Below, one piece after another: positions 41,748 to 50,180 of a stretch of 64,000 nt of DNA. The stretch spans positions 1 to 64,000 of the forward strand of contig NZ_JABCQG010000009.1 in NCBI RefSeq assembly GCF_015244565.1, written 5' to 3'. Both the position numbers and the translations under genes were made by a program. The stretch comes from Gluconobacter vitians (GTDB lineage Bacteria; Pseudomonadota; Alphaproteobacteria; Acetobacterales; Acetobacteraceae). How positions within the stretch are numbered: position 1 is the stretch's first letter; each line of letters opens with the position of its first letter. The notes beneath the pieces were generated by a model, which worked only from the letters and a program-made list of their open reading frames with translations, had not been told where the DNA came from and did not search any database.

Positions 41748-42718
41748 CCGTTTTCTCTCCCAAGGGCCCAGAGCAGCAGGCCCTTCTGCGTGTGCAGGCG
41801 GTTTTCCGCCTCATCAAAGACAACGGACGCCGGGCCTTCAAAGACTTCGGACGTCACTTCCTCTCCGATATGGGCAGGCAGACAGTGCAGGAACAGGGCA
41901 TCAGGCGCAGCTTTCGCCATCAGGGCCGTATCGACCTGATAGGGCTGGAACACCTTGAGCCGTCTTTCGCGGTCCTTGTCCCCCATGCTGACCCAGGTAT
42001 CGGTCAGGACGGCATCGGCGCCGGCAACCGCTTCGGCCGGATCACGGAAGACCTCGATTGTCGCGCCATGGGCACGGGCCCATTCTACCGCCTCGGGGTT
42101 GGGAGAGAAGCTCTCCGGCGTGGCCAGACGGACATTGAAGCCCAGAAGAGCCGCACCTTCCATCAGTGAGGTGGCGACATTGTTGCCGTCACCAATCCAG
42201 GCCAGCGTTTTCTCACGGATCGGACCGCGATGTTCCTCGAACGTCAGGACGTCCGCCAGGATCTGGATCGGATGGGAGACAGGCGTCAGGCCGTTGATGA
42301 CCGGCACCGAACTCCATTTTGCCAGTTCGCGCAGATTGGCGTCATTGCCGGTCCGCAGCACGATCACGTCCAGAAAACGCGACAACACGCGGGCGGTGTC
42401 CGCCACGGTCTCGCCCCGGCCAAGCTGCATGTCGCCCGGCGAGAGGACCGAAACCGACCCGCCAAGCTGTCCCATCCCGACCTCGAACGACACGCGGGTG
42501 CGCGTCGAAGGCTGGGCGAGGATCAGGCCGAGGCTTCGTCCTTCCAGCGGGCGATCCGGATGCAGCGGTTGGCGACGGCCGTTCTGCATCGCCTTGACCT
42601 TTGCGGACAGGTCGATGATTTGCCGGATAACCTCAGGCGTAAAATCGCGCAGATCGAGAAAATGCCGGGGCGCCTGCTGATCCGTGGCGGTCGTGCGACT
42701 TGCAGTTGCTGCGCTCAC
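41744..42718 (-). CDS. argF: ornithine carbamoyltransferase
   Basis: Makes citrulline from ornithine and carbamoyl phosphate in arginine synthesis. The 324-residue protein has the carbamoyl-phosphate motif STRTR, the ornithine region with HCLPAH and the SMG loop. GTG at 42718 is chosen because it overlaps the argD stop (GTGA) and has AGGAGAA 7 bp upstream; the longer frame upstream has no family resemblance. Confidence 0.95.
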   Translation of the reverse strand: MSAATASRTTATDQQAPRHFLDLRDFTPEVIRQIIDLSAKVKAMQNGRRQPLHPDRPLEGRSLGLILAQPSTRTRVSFEVGMGQLGGSVSVLSPGDMQLGRGETVADTARVLSRFLDVIVLRTGNDANLRELAKWSSVPVINGLTPVSHPIQILADVLTFEEHRGPIREKTLAWIGDGNNVATSLMEGAALLGFNVRLATPESFSPNPEAVEWARAHGATIEVFRDPAEAVAGADAVLTDTWVSMGDKDRERRLKVFQPYQVDTALMAKAAPDALFLHCLPAHIGEEVTSEVFEGPASVVFDEAENRLHTQKGLLLWALGRENG

Positions 42719-43917
42719 GAGGCGTTCTCCTGGGTCTTTGTGGTCTGTGCGTTCAGGGCAGCGGCAGCCCGGATGAGCCGCTCGCACGCCTCGCGGCACT
42801 CGGCTTCCGTGACGATCAGGGGCGGCACGAGCCGCAGGACATTGTCTCCTGCGCCCACAGCCAGAAGATCCTGATCCAGAATTGCCGCCATGACATCGGC
42901 GACCGGCGGGACGCAGTGCAGTCCACGCATCAGCCCGACTCCACGCACGCTGTCGAAAACACCCCCAGAGCGCTTCACGACATCCTCAAGCATGGTACCA
43001 AAGGCGCTACCGACGGTCCGCACATGTTCGAGAAAACCGGGGCTGAGAACTTCCTCCAGCACTGCAAGACCCGCCGAGCAGGCCAGCGGATTGCCGCCAT
43101 AGGTCGTGCCGTGAGAGCCCGGCGTCAGATGCTTGGCCACCTCTTCGGTCGCCAGAACAGCGCCGAGCGGGAAGCCGCCGCCAATGCCCTTGGCCACGGA
43201 AATGACATCCGGCTTCACGTCATAAAGTTCATGGGCAAACAGGCGTCCCGTACGGCCCACGCCGGTCTGGACCTCATCGAAGCCCAGATAGAGGCCGTAT
43301 TCGTCACAGGCGGTGCGGAGGGCCGACATGAATTCCTGAGTGGCCGGCTTGATGCCGCTCTCACCCTGGACCGGCTCGACGACGATACCAGCCGTTTCAG
43401 GTGTGATGGCCTCACGCAGCGTGTTGGTGTTGTTGAACGGCGCATGGTCGAAACCGGCCACGACCGGCCCGAACCCTTTCTGATAGGCCGGATTACCAGT
43501 GGCCGAAATCATGCCCAGCGTCCGTCCGTGGAAGGCGCCGTTGAAGCACAGGATATGCGTGCGTTCCGGATGGCTGTTCTCGAACTGGGCGCGCCGGATC
43601 ATCTTGACCATGGCCTCGTTGGCCTCGGCGCCCGAATTGCAGAACAGCACCGAGTCCGCAAACGTGTTCTGTACCAGAAGCTGTGCCAGCTTTTCAGCCT
43701 GGGGCACTCGGTACAGGTTCGAGACATGCATGACCTTTGCGGCCTGATCCGAAATGGCCTTCACCAGTTTCGGATGGGCATGTCCCAGCGAGGACACGGC
43801 GATGCCGGCCCCGAAATCCAGATATCGTCGCCCGTTCGTCGCCGTCAGCCAGACGCCTTCGCCCTGCTCGAAAGCAAGGTCGGCACGTTTGTAATTCGGC
43901 ATCAGCGCGGGGATCAT
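42715..43917 (-). CDS. argD: acetylornithine aminotransferase
   Basis: PLP enzyme converting N-acetylglutamate semialdehyde to N-acetylornithine; it may also act in lysine synthesis. The 400-residue protein shows the PLP lysine in DVISVAKGIGGG and the nearby FDEVQTGVGRTG. The ATG at 43917 was chosen because family similarity begins at about its MPNYKRADLAF; a start at 44019 would add 34 unrelated residues. It is the first gene of the argD-argF-hslO operon. Confidence 0.94.
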   Translation of the reverse strand: MIPALMPNYKRADLAFEQGEGVWLTATNGRRYLDFGAGIAVSSLGHAHPKLVKAISDQAAKVMHVSNLYRVPQAEKLAQLLVQNTFADSVLFCNSGAEANEAMVKMIRRAQFENSHPERTHILCFNGAFHGRTLGMISATGNPAYQKGFGPVVAGFDHAPFNNTNTLREAITPETAGIVVEPVQGESGIKPATQEFMSALRTACDEYGLYLGFDEVQTGVGRTGRLFAHELYDVKPDVISVAKGIGGGFPLGAVLATEEVAKHLTPGSHGTTYGGNPLACSAGLAVLEEVLSPGFLEHVRTVGSAFGTMLEDVVKRSGGVFDSVRGVGLMRGLHCVPPVADVMAAILDQDLLAVGAGDNVLRLVPPLIVTEAECREACERLIRAAAALNAQTTKTQENAS

Positions 43918-44085
43918 GATGGATCTCTGAATATCTGGTTGAGAACGAAACGGTTGTTGCGGAATCGCAAAACCCTGCTCTGGTTGCCCGGAGCAGGGCT
44001 TCAAAATCCGCCTGTGCATAGTGAAGGGCGGAAAGGGGTTCCGTCAAACCCCATGACCGGATAACTGCCCTGCGCGGGGTCTGGG

Positions 44086-45663
44086 TCAGACGCGCTGATA
44101 CACGAGATCCCGCGCCAGCCAGCACCCGACCCGCACTGCGGCCACGCTGCTGCCCTGTCGCTCGAACGCCAGCGTCCAGTCTCCAGGAGCCGTATGATCC
44201 AGTGCGCGCGGACAGGGAAGTACCCACACATCCCGTGCCAGACGCTGGAGCATTTCCATCCGGCCGTCTCCGAGAATCCCCGAGAAACCGCCATAAACCA
44301 CGCCACCTGCCAGTTCGATAGTGACTTCGGCCTCATCCAGTTCCTCGCAGCGATAGATTCCGGCCAGTTCGGCGATGTCCTCACCGGGCGTTTCATCGCA
44401 TCGCGTCAGGACACCCGTCCGGTTCTCGCCCAGACGTTCCATCAGGGCTTCCGTGCCTTCCGCAGTATCCTGTGCCCTTACGACAACCGATCCTGCTTCA
44501 GCCCGCGTGTCTGAGACCCCTTCCAGCAGTTCCGGCACCATCAGATAACGCAGCTTTGCGCCGCCCGGTGCAGGCTCGACTCGGGCCGATAGTCCCGTTT
44601 CCCGTTCCAGATAGGTCCCATAGAGTGCCGTCGGTTGCTGGGTGCTGCGGTCTGGTTCGTAAGGAACGCCGAGTGCTGCCGCCAGAATCTGTGCCGCTGC
44701 GACCTGCGCTGCGCTCATATGGTTGAACATCACCACAACCGACAGCCGTTCCGAAGCGACATGCAAACGATGCGACCGCCAGCCCCGGAGGGCGCCACCG
44801 TGCATCGTCACGTCCCGGCCGAACATCGTGCTGCGCTGCAGGCCGAATCCATAAGGTGCAGGCTGCCCGTCGCTGAATGTCACCGGAACGGTCAGACGGC
44901 GGTAAAGACTGTCCGGAGCATCGCGGGTTTCATCAATGAACCGCTCCCAGGCGATCATGTCATCGAGCGATGCCCCCAGTCCGGCATCGCCCGTCCACAG
45001 CACATTGTTGATGGCCGGACGGAATCCGCTCTCCACGGTCCCTTCATATCCGACCGTCCCATCCGGCATGGCGCGCGTTTCGGCCGCAAGGATCGCCCGT
45101 TCCATGCCGACCGGATTGAAGATTGACGTCTGGAGCAGTTCGGCGAAGCTGCGTCCCGTCCGGTCCTGAAGAATGTCGGAAATCAGCCGGAAATTCTGGT
45201 TCACATAGGAATAGGACGTACCCGGCTGGAACTGGAGCGTCCGTGTCCCGTCAATGACGCGACGGGCTTCCCGGTCCCCGAAATACCCTTCAATGGGCGC
45301 GCCATGAAGCATCGCCACCGCCCAGTAATCCCGCAGACCCGACTGGTTATGCGCCAGATGCAGCAGCCCCGGTGAGGGTTCATCCAGTTGTGGCAGGCGC
45401 GCATCTACATCCCCATCCAGTTCGGACGGATCGTCATACAGGTCCAGCAGCGTTCCGCAGGTGAACTGCTTGGTGATGGAGCACATGCGGAACAGCGTGG
45501 ACGGTGTGAACGGGATGCGACGTTCCACATTCGCATAGCCCCAGCCATGCCGGATCAGAACCTCTCCGTCCTTCAGAACGGCCACGGCCCCGCCGGGGCC
45601 GGGAAAGCGGGCAGGGAGGGCGGAGATGGCCGCTTCAAGACGGGCAGAAAATGAATCGCTCAT
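44086..45663 (-). CDS. dap: D-aminopeptidase (serine hydrolase, S12)
   Basis: A 525-residue penicillin-binding-protein-like hydrolase that releases N-terminal D-amino acids from peptides. The catalytic Ser62-x-x-Lys65 (SITK), Tyr153-Val-Asn155 and His288-Gly-Gly match those of Ochrobactrum anthropi DAP, which has about 520 residues. The C-terminal part (about 330-525) corresponds to its two beta-barrel domains. No signal peptide is seen, so it is probably cytoplasmic. It may recycle D-alanine-containing peptides; the alr gene is elsewhere in the window. Confidence 0.88.
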   Translation of the reverse strand: MSDSFSARLEAAISALPARFPGPGGAVAVLKDGEVLIRHGWGYANVERRIPFTPSTLFRMCSITKQFTCGTLLDLYDDPSELDGDVDARLPQLDEPSPGLLHLAHNQSGLRDYWAVAMLHGAPIEGYFGDREARRVIDGTRTLQFQPGTSYSYVNQNFRLISDILQDRTGRSFAELLQTSIFNPVGMERAILAAETRAMPDGTVGYEGTVESGFRPAINNVLWTGDAGLGASLDDMIAWERFIDETRDAPDSLYRRLTVPVTFSDGQPAPYGFGLQRSTMFGRDVTMHGGALRGWRSHRLHVASERLSVVVMFNHMSAAQVAAAQILAAALGVPYEPDRSTQQPTALYGTYLERETGLSARVEPAPGGAKLRYLMVPELLEGVSDTRAEAGSVVVRAQDTAEGTEALMERLGENRTGVLTRCDETPGEDIAELAGIYRCEELDEAEVTIELAGGVVYGGFSGILGDGRMEMLQRLARDVWVLPCPRALDHTAPGDWTLAFERQGSSVAAVRVGCWLARDLVYQRV

Positions 45664-45729
45664 GGATGGAATGATGGCTCCAAGGCGTCTTGCCGTAAAT
45701 GCCTTTCACGCCGCATACTCCGAAGCATT

Positions 45730-46344
45730 ATGGAGGACAGTCCCGCCCCGCCACCCGTTCCGGATGCCGCGTCCCTGCGTGAAGCGGCGCTGGCGCATCT
45801 TGCTCGCTTCGCCACAACCGAACAGGGCCTGCGTCAGGTGCTGGACCGTCGCCTGCGCCGCTGGGGCGTGCGCGCCTCCCGGGCGGGTCTGCCGAACGAA
45901 GACATCGAATCCACTATTGCGGCTGTCCGCCCCGCCATCGACGGAATCGTCGCATCCATGACCGATCTCGGTGCGGTGGACGATGCCGGCTATGCCCGCA
46001 ATCGCGCCGTCAGCCTGACCCGGACTGGTCGTTCCCGTCGTGCCGTGGAAGCCCATCTCGCCAACAAGGGCGTGGATCAGGACACGACCCGCGAAGCCCT
46101 CAACGACTCGCTCGGTGAGCGCTCGGACAGCAGCGCGCAGGATGCGGAACTCGCCGCAGCCCTCGTTCTGGCCCGCAAGCGCCGCCTCGGTCCGTTCCAG
46201 AGACCGGACCGGGAGGAAGAAGACCCGCTCAAGGCGCTGGGTGTTTTCGCCCGCAATGGCTTCTCCCGCGATGTCGCGCAGAGCGTGCTCGACATGGACC
46301 CCGATGAGGCGGAAGACCGCATCATCGCCTTCCGTAGCCTCTGA
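45730..46344 (+). CDS. recX: regulatory protein RecX
   Basis: A 204-residue all-helical protein that modulates RecA filaments. The three-helix repeats are visible, including ATTEQGLRQVLDRRLRRWG and VDDAGYARNRAVSLTRTGRS, followed by the C-terminal repeat GVFARNGFSRDVAQSVLD. recA is not adjacent. It is the first gene of a plus-strand run of seven, with two bases between its stop and the next start. Confidence 0.88.
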   Translation: MEDSPAPPPVPDAASLREAALAHLARFATTEQGLRQVLDRRLRRWGVRASRAGLPNEDIESTIAAVRPAIDGIVASMTDLGAVDDAGYARNRAVSLTRTGRSRRAVEAHLANKGVDQDTTREALNDSLGERSDSSAQDAELAAALVLARKRRLGPFQRPDREEEDPLKALGVFARNGFSRDVAQSVLDMDPDEAEDRIIAFRSL

Positions 46345-46346
46345 CG

Positions 46347-46835
46347 GTGATGATGTCCCGCGTTCTCCGCTTCCTGCCTCTTGGTCTTCTCGTGATCCTG
46401 GGGGCCTGCGGCAATCGCTATGAATACAGCCGTGCCAGCTTCAATGGTCCGCTGCAATGTGCTCCCTATGTCCGGGAGCGGACTGGCCTGAGACTCAGCG
46501 GAACTGCGGCCTCATGGTGGCGACAGTCCATCGGACGCTATGGTCATACCCACGCACCCCGTCCCGGAGAGGTGCTTGTCTTCCGCGCGACGTCCCGCGT
46601 CCCCAGCGGGCATGTCTCCATCGTGCGCCGGCAGATTTCGGATCGGACGATTCTCGTTGATCATGCCAACTGGGAACCCGGCCGCATTGACCGTGCCGTG
46701 CCCGTCACGGATGTTTCCGCCCGCAATGACTGGACGCTGGTACGGGTCTGGTGGGCACCGGTTCACAGCCTCGGAAAGCGCGCCTATCCGACCTACGGGT
46801 TCATTTCATCGCAGGACATTGACGACGCTTCCTGA
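46347..46835 (+). CDS. CHAP-domain lipoprotein (putative peptidoglycan amidase)
   Basis: A 162-residue lipoprotein: lipobox LVILGAC, then a CHAP domain with a catalytic cysteine in QCAPYVRER and a histidine in SGHVSIVRR. CHAP enzymes cleave peptide or amide bonds in the cell wall. Its small size and lipid anchor suggest wall turnover at a membrane. The coupling to recX is by spacing only. Confidence 0.8.
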   Translation: MMMSRVLRFLPLGLLVILGACGNRYEYSRASFNGPLQCAPYVRERTGLRLSGTAASWWRQSIGRYGHTHAPRPGEVLVFRATSRVPSGHVSIVRRQISDRTILVDHANWEPGRIDRAVPVTDVSARNDWTLVRVWWAPVHSLGKRAYPTYGFISSQDIDDAS

Positions 46836-46905
46836 CAGGAACGCTTGCACAATCGCCCAAGCCTTGCCACATGATGGTGGCCTTGGCTTTTCGGAGTAAT
46901 ACATT

Positions 46906-47160
46906 ATGGGCAGCATGAGCCCCGTTCACTGGCTGATCCTGGCGGTCGTCCTGCTCGTCGTGTTTGGCGGCGGCGGCAAAATCAGCGGCCTGATGGGAGA
47001 CTTCGCGAAGGGTATCAAGTCCTTCAAGAAGAACATGGCCGATGATGAATCCATGAGCGCGCCGGAAGCCGGTCAGGCTCCGGGTCACATCTCGCCGCCG
47101 AACCAGAATCCTGGCTACAACCAGACGACCACCAGCGAAACGCACCGCAACCAGGCCTGA
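46906..47160 (+). CDS. tatA: twin-arginine translocase TatA/E
   Basis: An 84-residue pore-forming Tat component: a membrane helix at about residues 6-22 ([18 protein letters not shown]), an amphipathic helix with [12 protein letters not shown] and a polar Gln/Pro/Thr tail. tatB and tatC are absent, so they are elsewhere in the genome. Its stop overlaps the mtnB start (TGATG). The Tat-signal-bearing dehydrogenase subunit at 38 kb would use it. Confidence 0.88.
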   Translation: MGSMSPVHWLILAVVLLVVFGGGGKISGLMGDFAKGIKSFKKNMADDESMSAPEAGQAPGHISPPNQNPGYNQTTTSETHRNQA

Positions 47161-47783
47161 TGCAGACCAGGGTTGATGAAAGCTGGAGCAATGCCTGCCG
47201 CCAGATCGTGCAGGCAGGCCAGCGGATGGACCAGCGTGGCTGGGTGCCGGCTACGGCAGGCAACCTGTCCTGCCGCCTGCCGGATGGCCGCATCGCGATC
47301 ACGCGCTCGGGTGGCCACAAAGGCTTCCTGACGGATAGCGACGTTATCGAGATCACCCCCGATGGCGTTCCGGTTGATCCCGCAAACCGTGCCAGCGCGG
47401 AAACACTCCTGCACACGCAGCTTTATGCGCATGATCCCGCGATCGGGGCCGTATTGCATGGCCACTCCGTCGCTGCGACCATCCTGTCCATGGATGAACC
47501 ATCCGACGCCATCACGCTGGCGGGCTACGAGGTTCTCAAGGTGTTCGAGGGGCAGATGACTCACGACACCAGCCTCGAACTGCCCCTGTTCCACAACGAT
47601 CAGGACATCGCGCGTCTGGCCACGGTCGTCGCGCCGAAGCTGGCGCACATGCGGCTCGGCTATCTGATCCGCGGCCATGGCGTGTATGTCTGGGGCAAGG
47701 ACATGTTCACGGCCCTGGCCCGTCTCGAAGGGCTCGAGTTCCTGCTGTCCTGCGAACTGGCCCGTCTGCAGAAGAAGGCCTGA
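47160..47783 (+). CDS. mtnB: methylthioribulose-1-phosphate dehydratase
   Basis: Zinc-dependent class II aldolase-fold enzyme of the methionine salvage pathway, acting on methylthioribulose 1-phosphate. The 207 residues include metal-binding HGHS (VLHGHSVAATIL) and a later RGHGVYVWG. It begins one base before the tatA stop ends, and mtnD follows two bases after its stop. Confidence 0.92.
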   Translation: MQTRVDESWSNACRQIVQAGQRMDQRGWVPATAGNLSCRLPDGRIAITRSGGHKGFLTDSDVIEITPDGVPVDPANRASAETLLHTQLYAHDPAIGAVLHGHSVAATILSMDEPSDAITLAGYEVLKVFEGQMTHDTSLELPLFHNDQDIARLATVVAPKLAHMRLGYLIRGHGVYVWGKDMFTALARLEGLEFLLSCELARLQKKA

Positions 47784-47785
47784 CC

Positions 47786-48352
47786 ATGAGCCGTCTGACC
47801 GTCTATCGCGACGATGCTCCCGATACGATTCTGCTGGACGTCACCACGCCCGGCGAGATCGCAGAGACCCTGCGTCCCCACAACATCCGTTTCGACCGCT
47901 GGTCTGCTCCGGTCACCCCGGCGCCCGACGCGCCGGCGGAAGAGGTGCTGGAGGCCTATCGTCCCTATCTCGATACCCTGATGGGTGAGACAGGTGCTGG
48001 CAGCGCAGACGTGGTGCGGATCAACGCGTCCACACCGAACCTTCCGGAGCTTCGGAAAAAATTCCTGTCCGAACATACCCATAGCGAAGATGAAGTCCGC
48101 TTCTTCGTGCACGGACAGGGGGCGTTTGTCCTGCATATCCGTGGGCGCGTCTATTCCGTCCTGTGCACGGAAGGTGACCTGATTTCCGTTCCCGCAGGCA
48201 TCCCGCACTGGTTCGACGCCGGGCCATCGCCGGACGTCGTGGCCCTGCGCGTCTTCACCGACACGACCGGCTGGATCGCGCAATATACCGGCGATGACAT
48301 TGCCAACCATTTCCCGGCCGAAGTGCCTGCCGAAGCTTCCGGCAACTCCTGA
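47786..48352 (+). CDS. mtnD: acireductone dioxygenase
   Basis: Cupin metalloenzyme that oxidises acireductone to the keto-acid precursor of methionine. The metal ligands lie in HTHSEDEVRFFV and the later HWFDAG. The 188-residue length is typical. It sits between mtnB and mtnC, so the lower half of the salvage pathway is here; mtnA and the kinase are not in the window. Confidence 0.93.
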   Translation: MSRLTVYRDDAPDTILLDVTTPGEIAETLRPHNIRFDRWSAPVTPAPDAPAEEVLEAYRPYLDTLMGETGAGSADVVRINASTPNLPELRKKFLSEHTHSEDEVRFFVHGQGAFVLHIRGRVYSVLCTEGDLISVPAGIPHWFDAGPSPDVVALRVFTDTTGWIAQYTGDDIANHFPAEVPAEASGNS

Positions 48353-48361
48353 AAGTCTCCC

Positions 48362-49045
48362 ATGATCCGTCTCGTCCTGCTTGATATCGAGGGCACAACC
48401 CTGCCGATCTCTTTCGTGCGGGACGTCATGTTTCCCTATGCCGCGAAAGCCCTCCCGGCCCTGCTGCAGGACCATACAAACCCGACGGTTGTGGGTGCCC
48501 GCGCGGATATCGTCATGGAGCATCCGGGGCAGGACCCGCTGAAGGTCTGTCAGGACTGGATGAAGGCGGACGTGAAGGCCGCACCCCTCAAGACGCTTCA
48601 GGGTCTGACCTGGCGTCAGGGCTTCGAGGACGGCACACTTAAGGCACATCTTTACCCTGATGTCCCGCCCGCTCTGGAAGCATGGTCGAAAGGCGGCCTG
48701 CGTCTGGCCGTCTATTCCTCCGGATCCATCCCGTCCCAGAAGCTGCTCTACGGCCATAGCGAACAGGGTGATCTGACGCCGCTGTTCGAGGATTTCTTTG
48801 ACCTCTCAACGGGAGGAAAAAAAGACGCCGCCTCCTATGAAAAGATCACAGCCGCTGTCGGTCTGCTTGCAGACGAAATCCTGTTCCTGTCCGATATCGG
48901 CGCTGAACTGGACGCCGCTCAAAGAGCAGGCCTGACTGTCTGCCAGCTCGTCCGCGAGCAGGATGGCACCGTCCCCCATCCGGGCGTGCCGCAGGCACCG
49001 GACCTCAACGCCGTTTCCACCCAGTTCGGCCTGCCCGTCGCATGA
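48362..49045 (+). CDS. mtnC: enolase-phosphatase E1
   Basis: HAD-family bifunctional enzyme converting diketomethylthiopentyl phosphate to acireductone. The nucleophile motif is LLDIEGTTLPISFV at residues 6-19, with the later YSSGSIPSQKLLYG and FLSDIGAELDAA motifs; its 227 residues match the family. Its stop overlaps the ribF start by four bases (ATGA). Confidence 0.93.
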   Translation: MIRLVLLDIEGTTLPISFVRDVMFPYAAKALPALLQDHTNPTVVGARADIVMEHPGQDPLKVCQDWMKADVKAAPLKTLQGLTWRQGFEDGTLKAHLYPDVPPALEAWSKGGLRLAVYSSGSIPSQKLLYGHSEQGDLTPLFEDFFDLSTGGKKDAASYEKITAAVGLLADEILFLSDIGAELDAAQRAGLTVCQLVREQDGTVPHPGVPQAPDLNAVSTQFGLPVA

Positions 49046-49965
49046 TCCTGCATACGGACTGGCGCAATATTCCTGCCTCTGCCCGTAATACGGTTGCGGC
49101 CCTGGGCAATTTCGATGGCGTGCATCGCGGGCATGTCCATCTGCTCGACACACTGCGGATGGCCCGTCCCGATCACCCGCTTTCGGTCGTCACGTTCGAT
49201 CCCCATCCCCGCACGCTGTTCCGCCCGCAGGATCCACCGTTCCGCCTGATGCTGCCGGATGTCCGTGCCGCTGCTCTTGGTGAACAGGGCGTGGATCATG
49301 TCTTCCAGATTCCGTTCGATGCGGAGTTTTCCCGTCTGAGCGCCGAGCAGTTCGTGAACGATGTTCTGGTCAATGGCCTTGGCGTGGCGCATGTGGCCTG
49401 CGGAGCAGATTTCGCGTTTGGCCACCGTCGCACGGGCAATATCGAGCGCCTTGAAACCCTTCTGGCACCCCATGGAATCGGGCTGACCATCGTGCCCCAG
49501 CTTTCCGATGAGGGCGGTCCGATCTCCTCAAGCCGCATCCGTCGTCTGCTGCAGGAAGGCTATCCCCAACGCGCGGCGCAGGAACTCGGCCGTCCCTGGA
49601 GCATCACCGGCCCCGTCATGCACGGAGACCAGCGCGGACGCCTCCTTGGCTTCCCGACCGCCAACATCCCCCTGACGCAGCATGTCGAACCCGCCCGCGG
49701 CGTTTATGCCGCGCGTGTCACGCTGCCGGATGGGCGCGTCATTCCCGGCGTCGCCAATATCGGCCGCCGCCCGACAATCAATGACGGTCAGGAAAGCCGG
49801 CTCGAAGTCCATCTCTTCGATTTCAATGAAGACCTGTACGGCCAGACCCTGAGCGTCGCCCTGATCGCACTTCTGCGTGAGGAAAAGAAGTTCTCCGGTC
49901 TGGACGAACTCAAGGCGCAGATCGCAGCAGATGCCGTGCAGGCGCGGGCCATTCTAGGCGTCTGA
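49042..49965 (+). CDS. ribF: riboflavin kinase/FAD synthetase
   Basis: Bifunctional enzyme making FMN and FAD. The N-terminal adenylyltransferase domain has GNFDGVHRGH and the later SSSRIRRLL; the C-terminal kinase has GFPTANI and GVYAARV. It has 307 residues. It ends the operon and is followed by a strong terminator. FAD supply is relevant to the flavin dehydrogenases of this organism, but the operon link is to methionine salvage. Confidence 0.94.
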   Translation: MILHTDWRNIPASARNTVAALGNFDGVHRGHVHLLDTLRMARPDHPLSVVTFDPHPRTLFRPQDPPFRLMLPDVRAAALGEQGVDHVFQIPFDAEFSRLSAEQFVNDVLVNGLGVAHVACGADFAFGHRRTGNIERLETLLAPHGIGLTIVPQLSDEGGPISSSRIRRLLQEGYPQRAAQELGRPWSITGPVMHGDQRGRLLGFPTANIPLTQHVEPARGVYAARVTLPDGRVIPGVANIGRRPTINDGQESRLEVHLFDFNEDLYGQTLSVALIALLREEKKFSGLDELKAQIAADAVQARAILGV

Positions 49966-49994
49966 ATTCCTTCATTCATTTCCAAATTCTGCTG

Positions 49995-50028
49995 AACCCC
50001 TTCTTCGCCCTCGGAGAAGGGGTTTTTT
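49995..50028 (+). terminator. intrinsic terminator after ribF
   Basis: A perfect ten-base stem (AACCCCTTCT with AGAAGGGGTT) followed by six Ts, 30 bp after the ribF stop. It closes the recX-ribF transcription unit. Confidence 0.88.
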
Positions 50029-50030
50029 CG

Positions 50031-50060
50031 TATGTCGTTCTGTGTCGTTCTGTGTCGTTT
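50031..50060. repeat. three tandem 10-bp repeats
   Basis: Three copies of a TGTGTCGTTC-type unit in a row, the first and last with one mismatch. A period of one helical turn just upstream of the Fur-like sites might place bound proteins on one face, or may be replication slippage. Confidence 0.6.
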
Positions 50061-50083
50061 TCGCCACAATCAGACAAAGAGAA

Positions 50084-50098
50084 TGAGAATCTTTCGCA
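50084..50098. promoter_or_regulatory. Fur-box-like site 1
   Basis: TGAGAATCTTTCGCA has the 7-1-7 inverted-repeat layout of Fur operators. It lies 97 bp before the siderophore-receptor start and repeats at site 2. Confidence 0.6.
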
Positions 50099-50116
50099 AT
50101 GTTGCTGAATCTGTAT

Positions 50117-50131
50117 TGAGAATTATTCGCA
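50117..50131. promoter_or_regulatory. Fur-box-like site 2
   Basis: TGAGAATTATTCGCA repeats site 1 at 12 of 15 positions, 33 bp (three helical turns) away. A TTGAGA -35 at 50116 overlaps it, so a bound repressor would block the promoter when iron is plentiful. Confidence 0.62.
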
Positions 50132-50180
50132 TTAACATTTTAAGGGCAGCATCCGTTTTCGTTTGCAGGATCGTGCTCCG

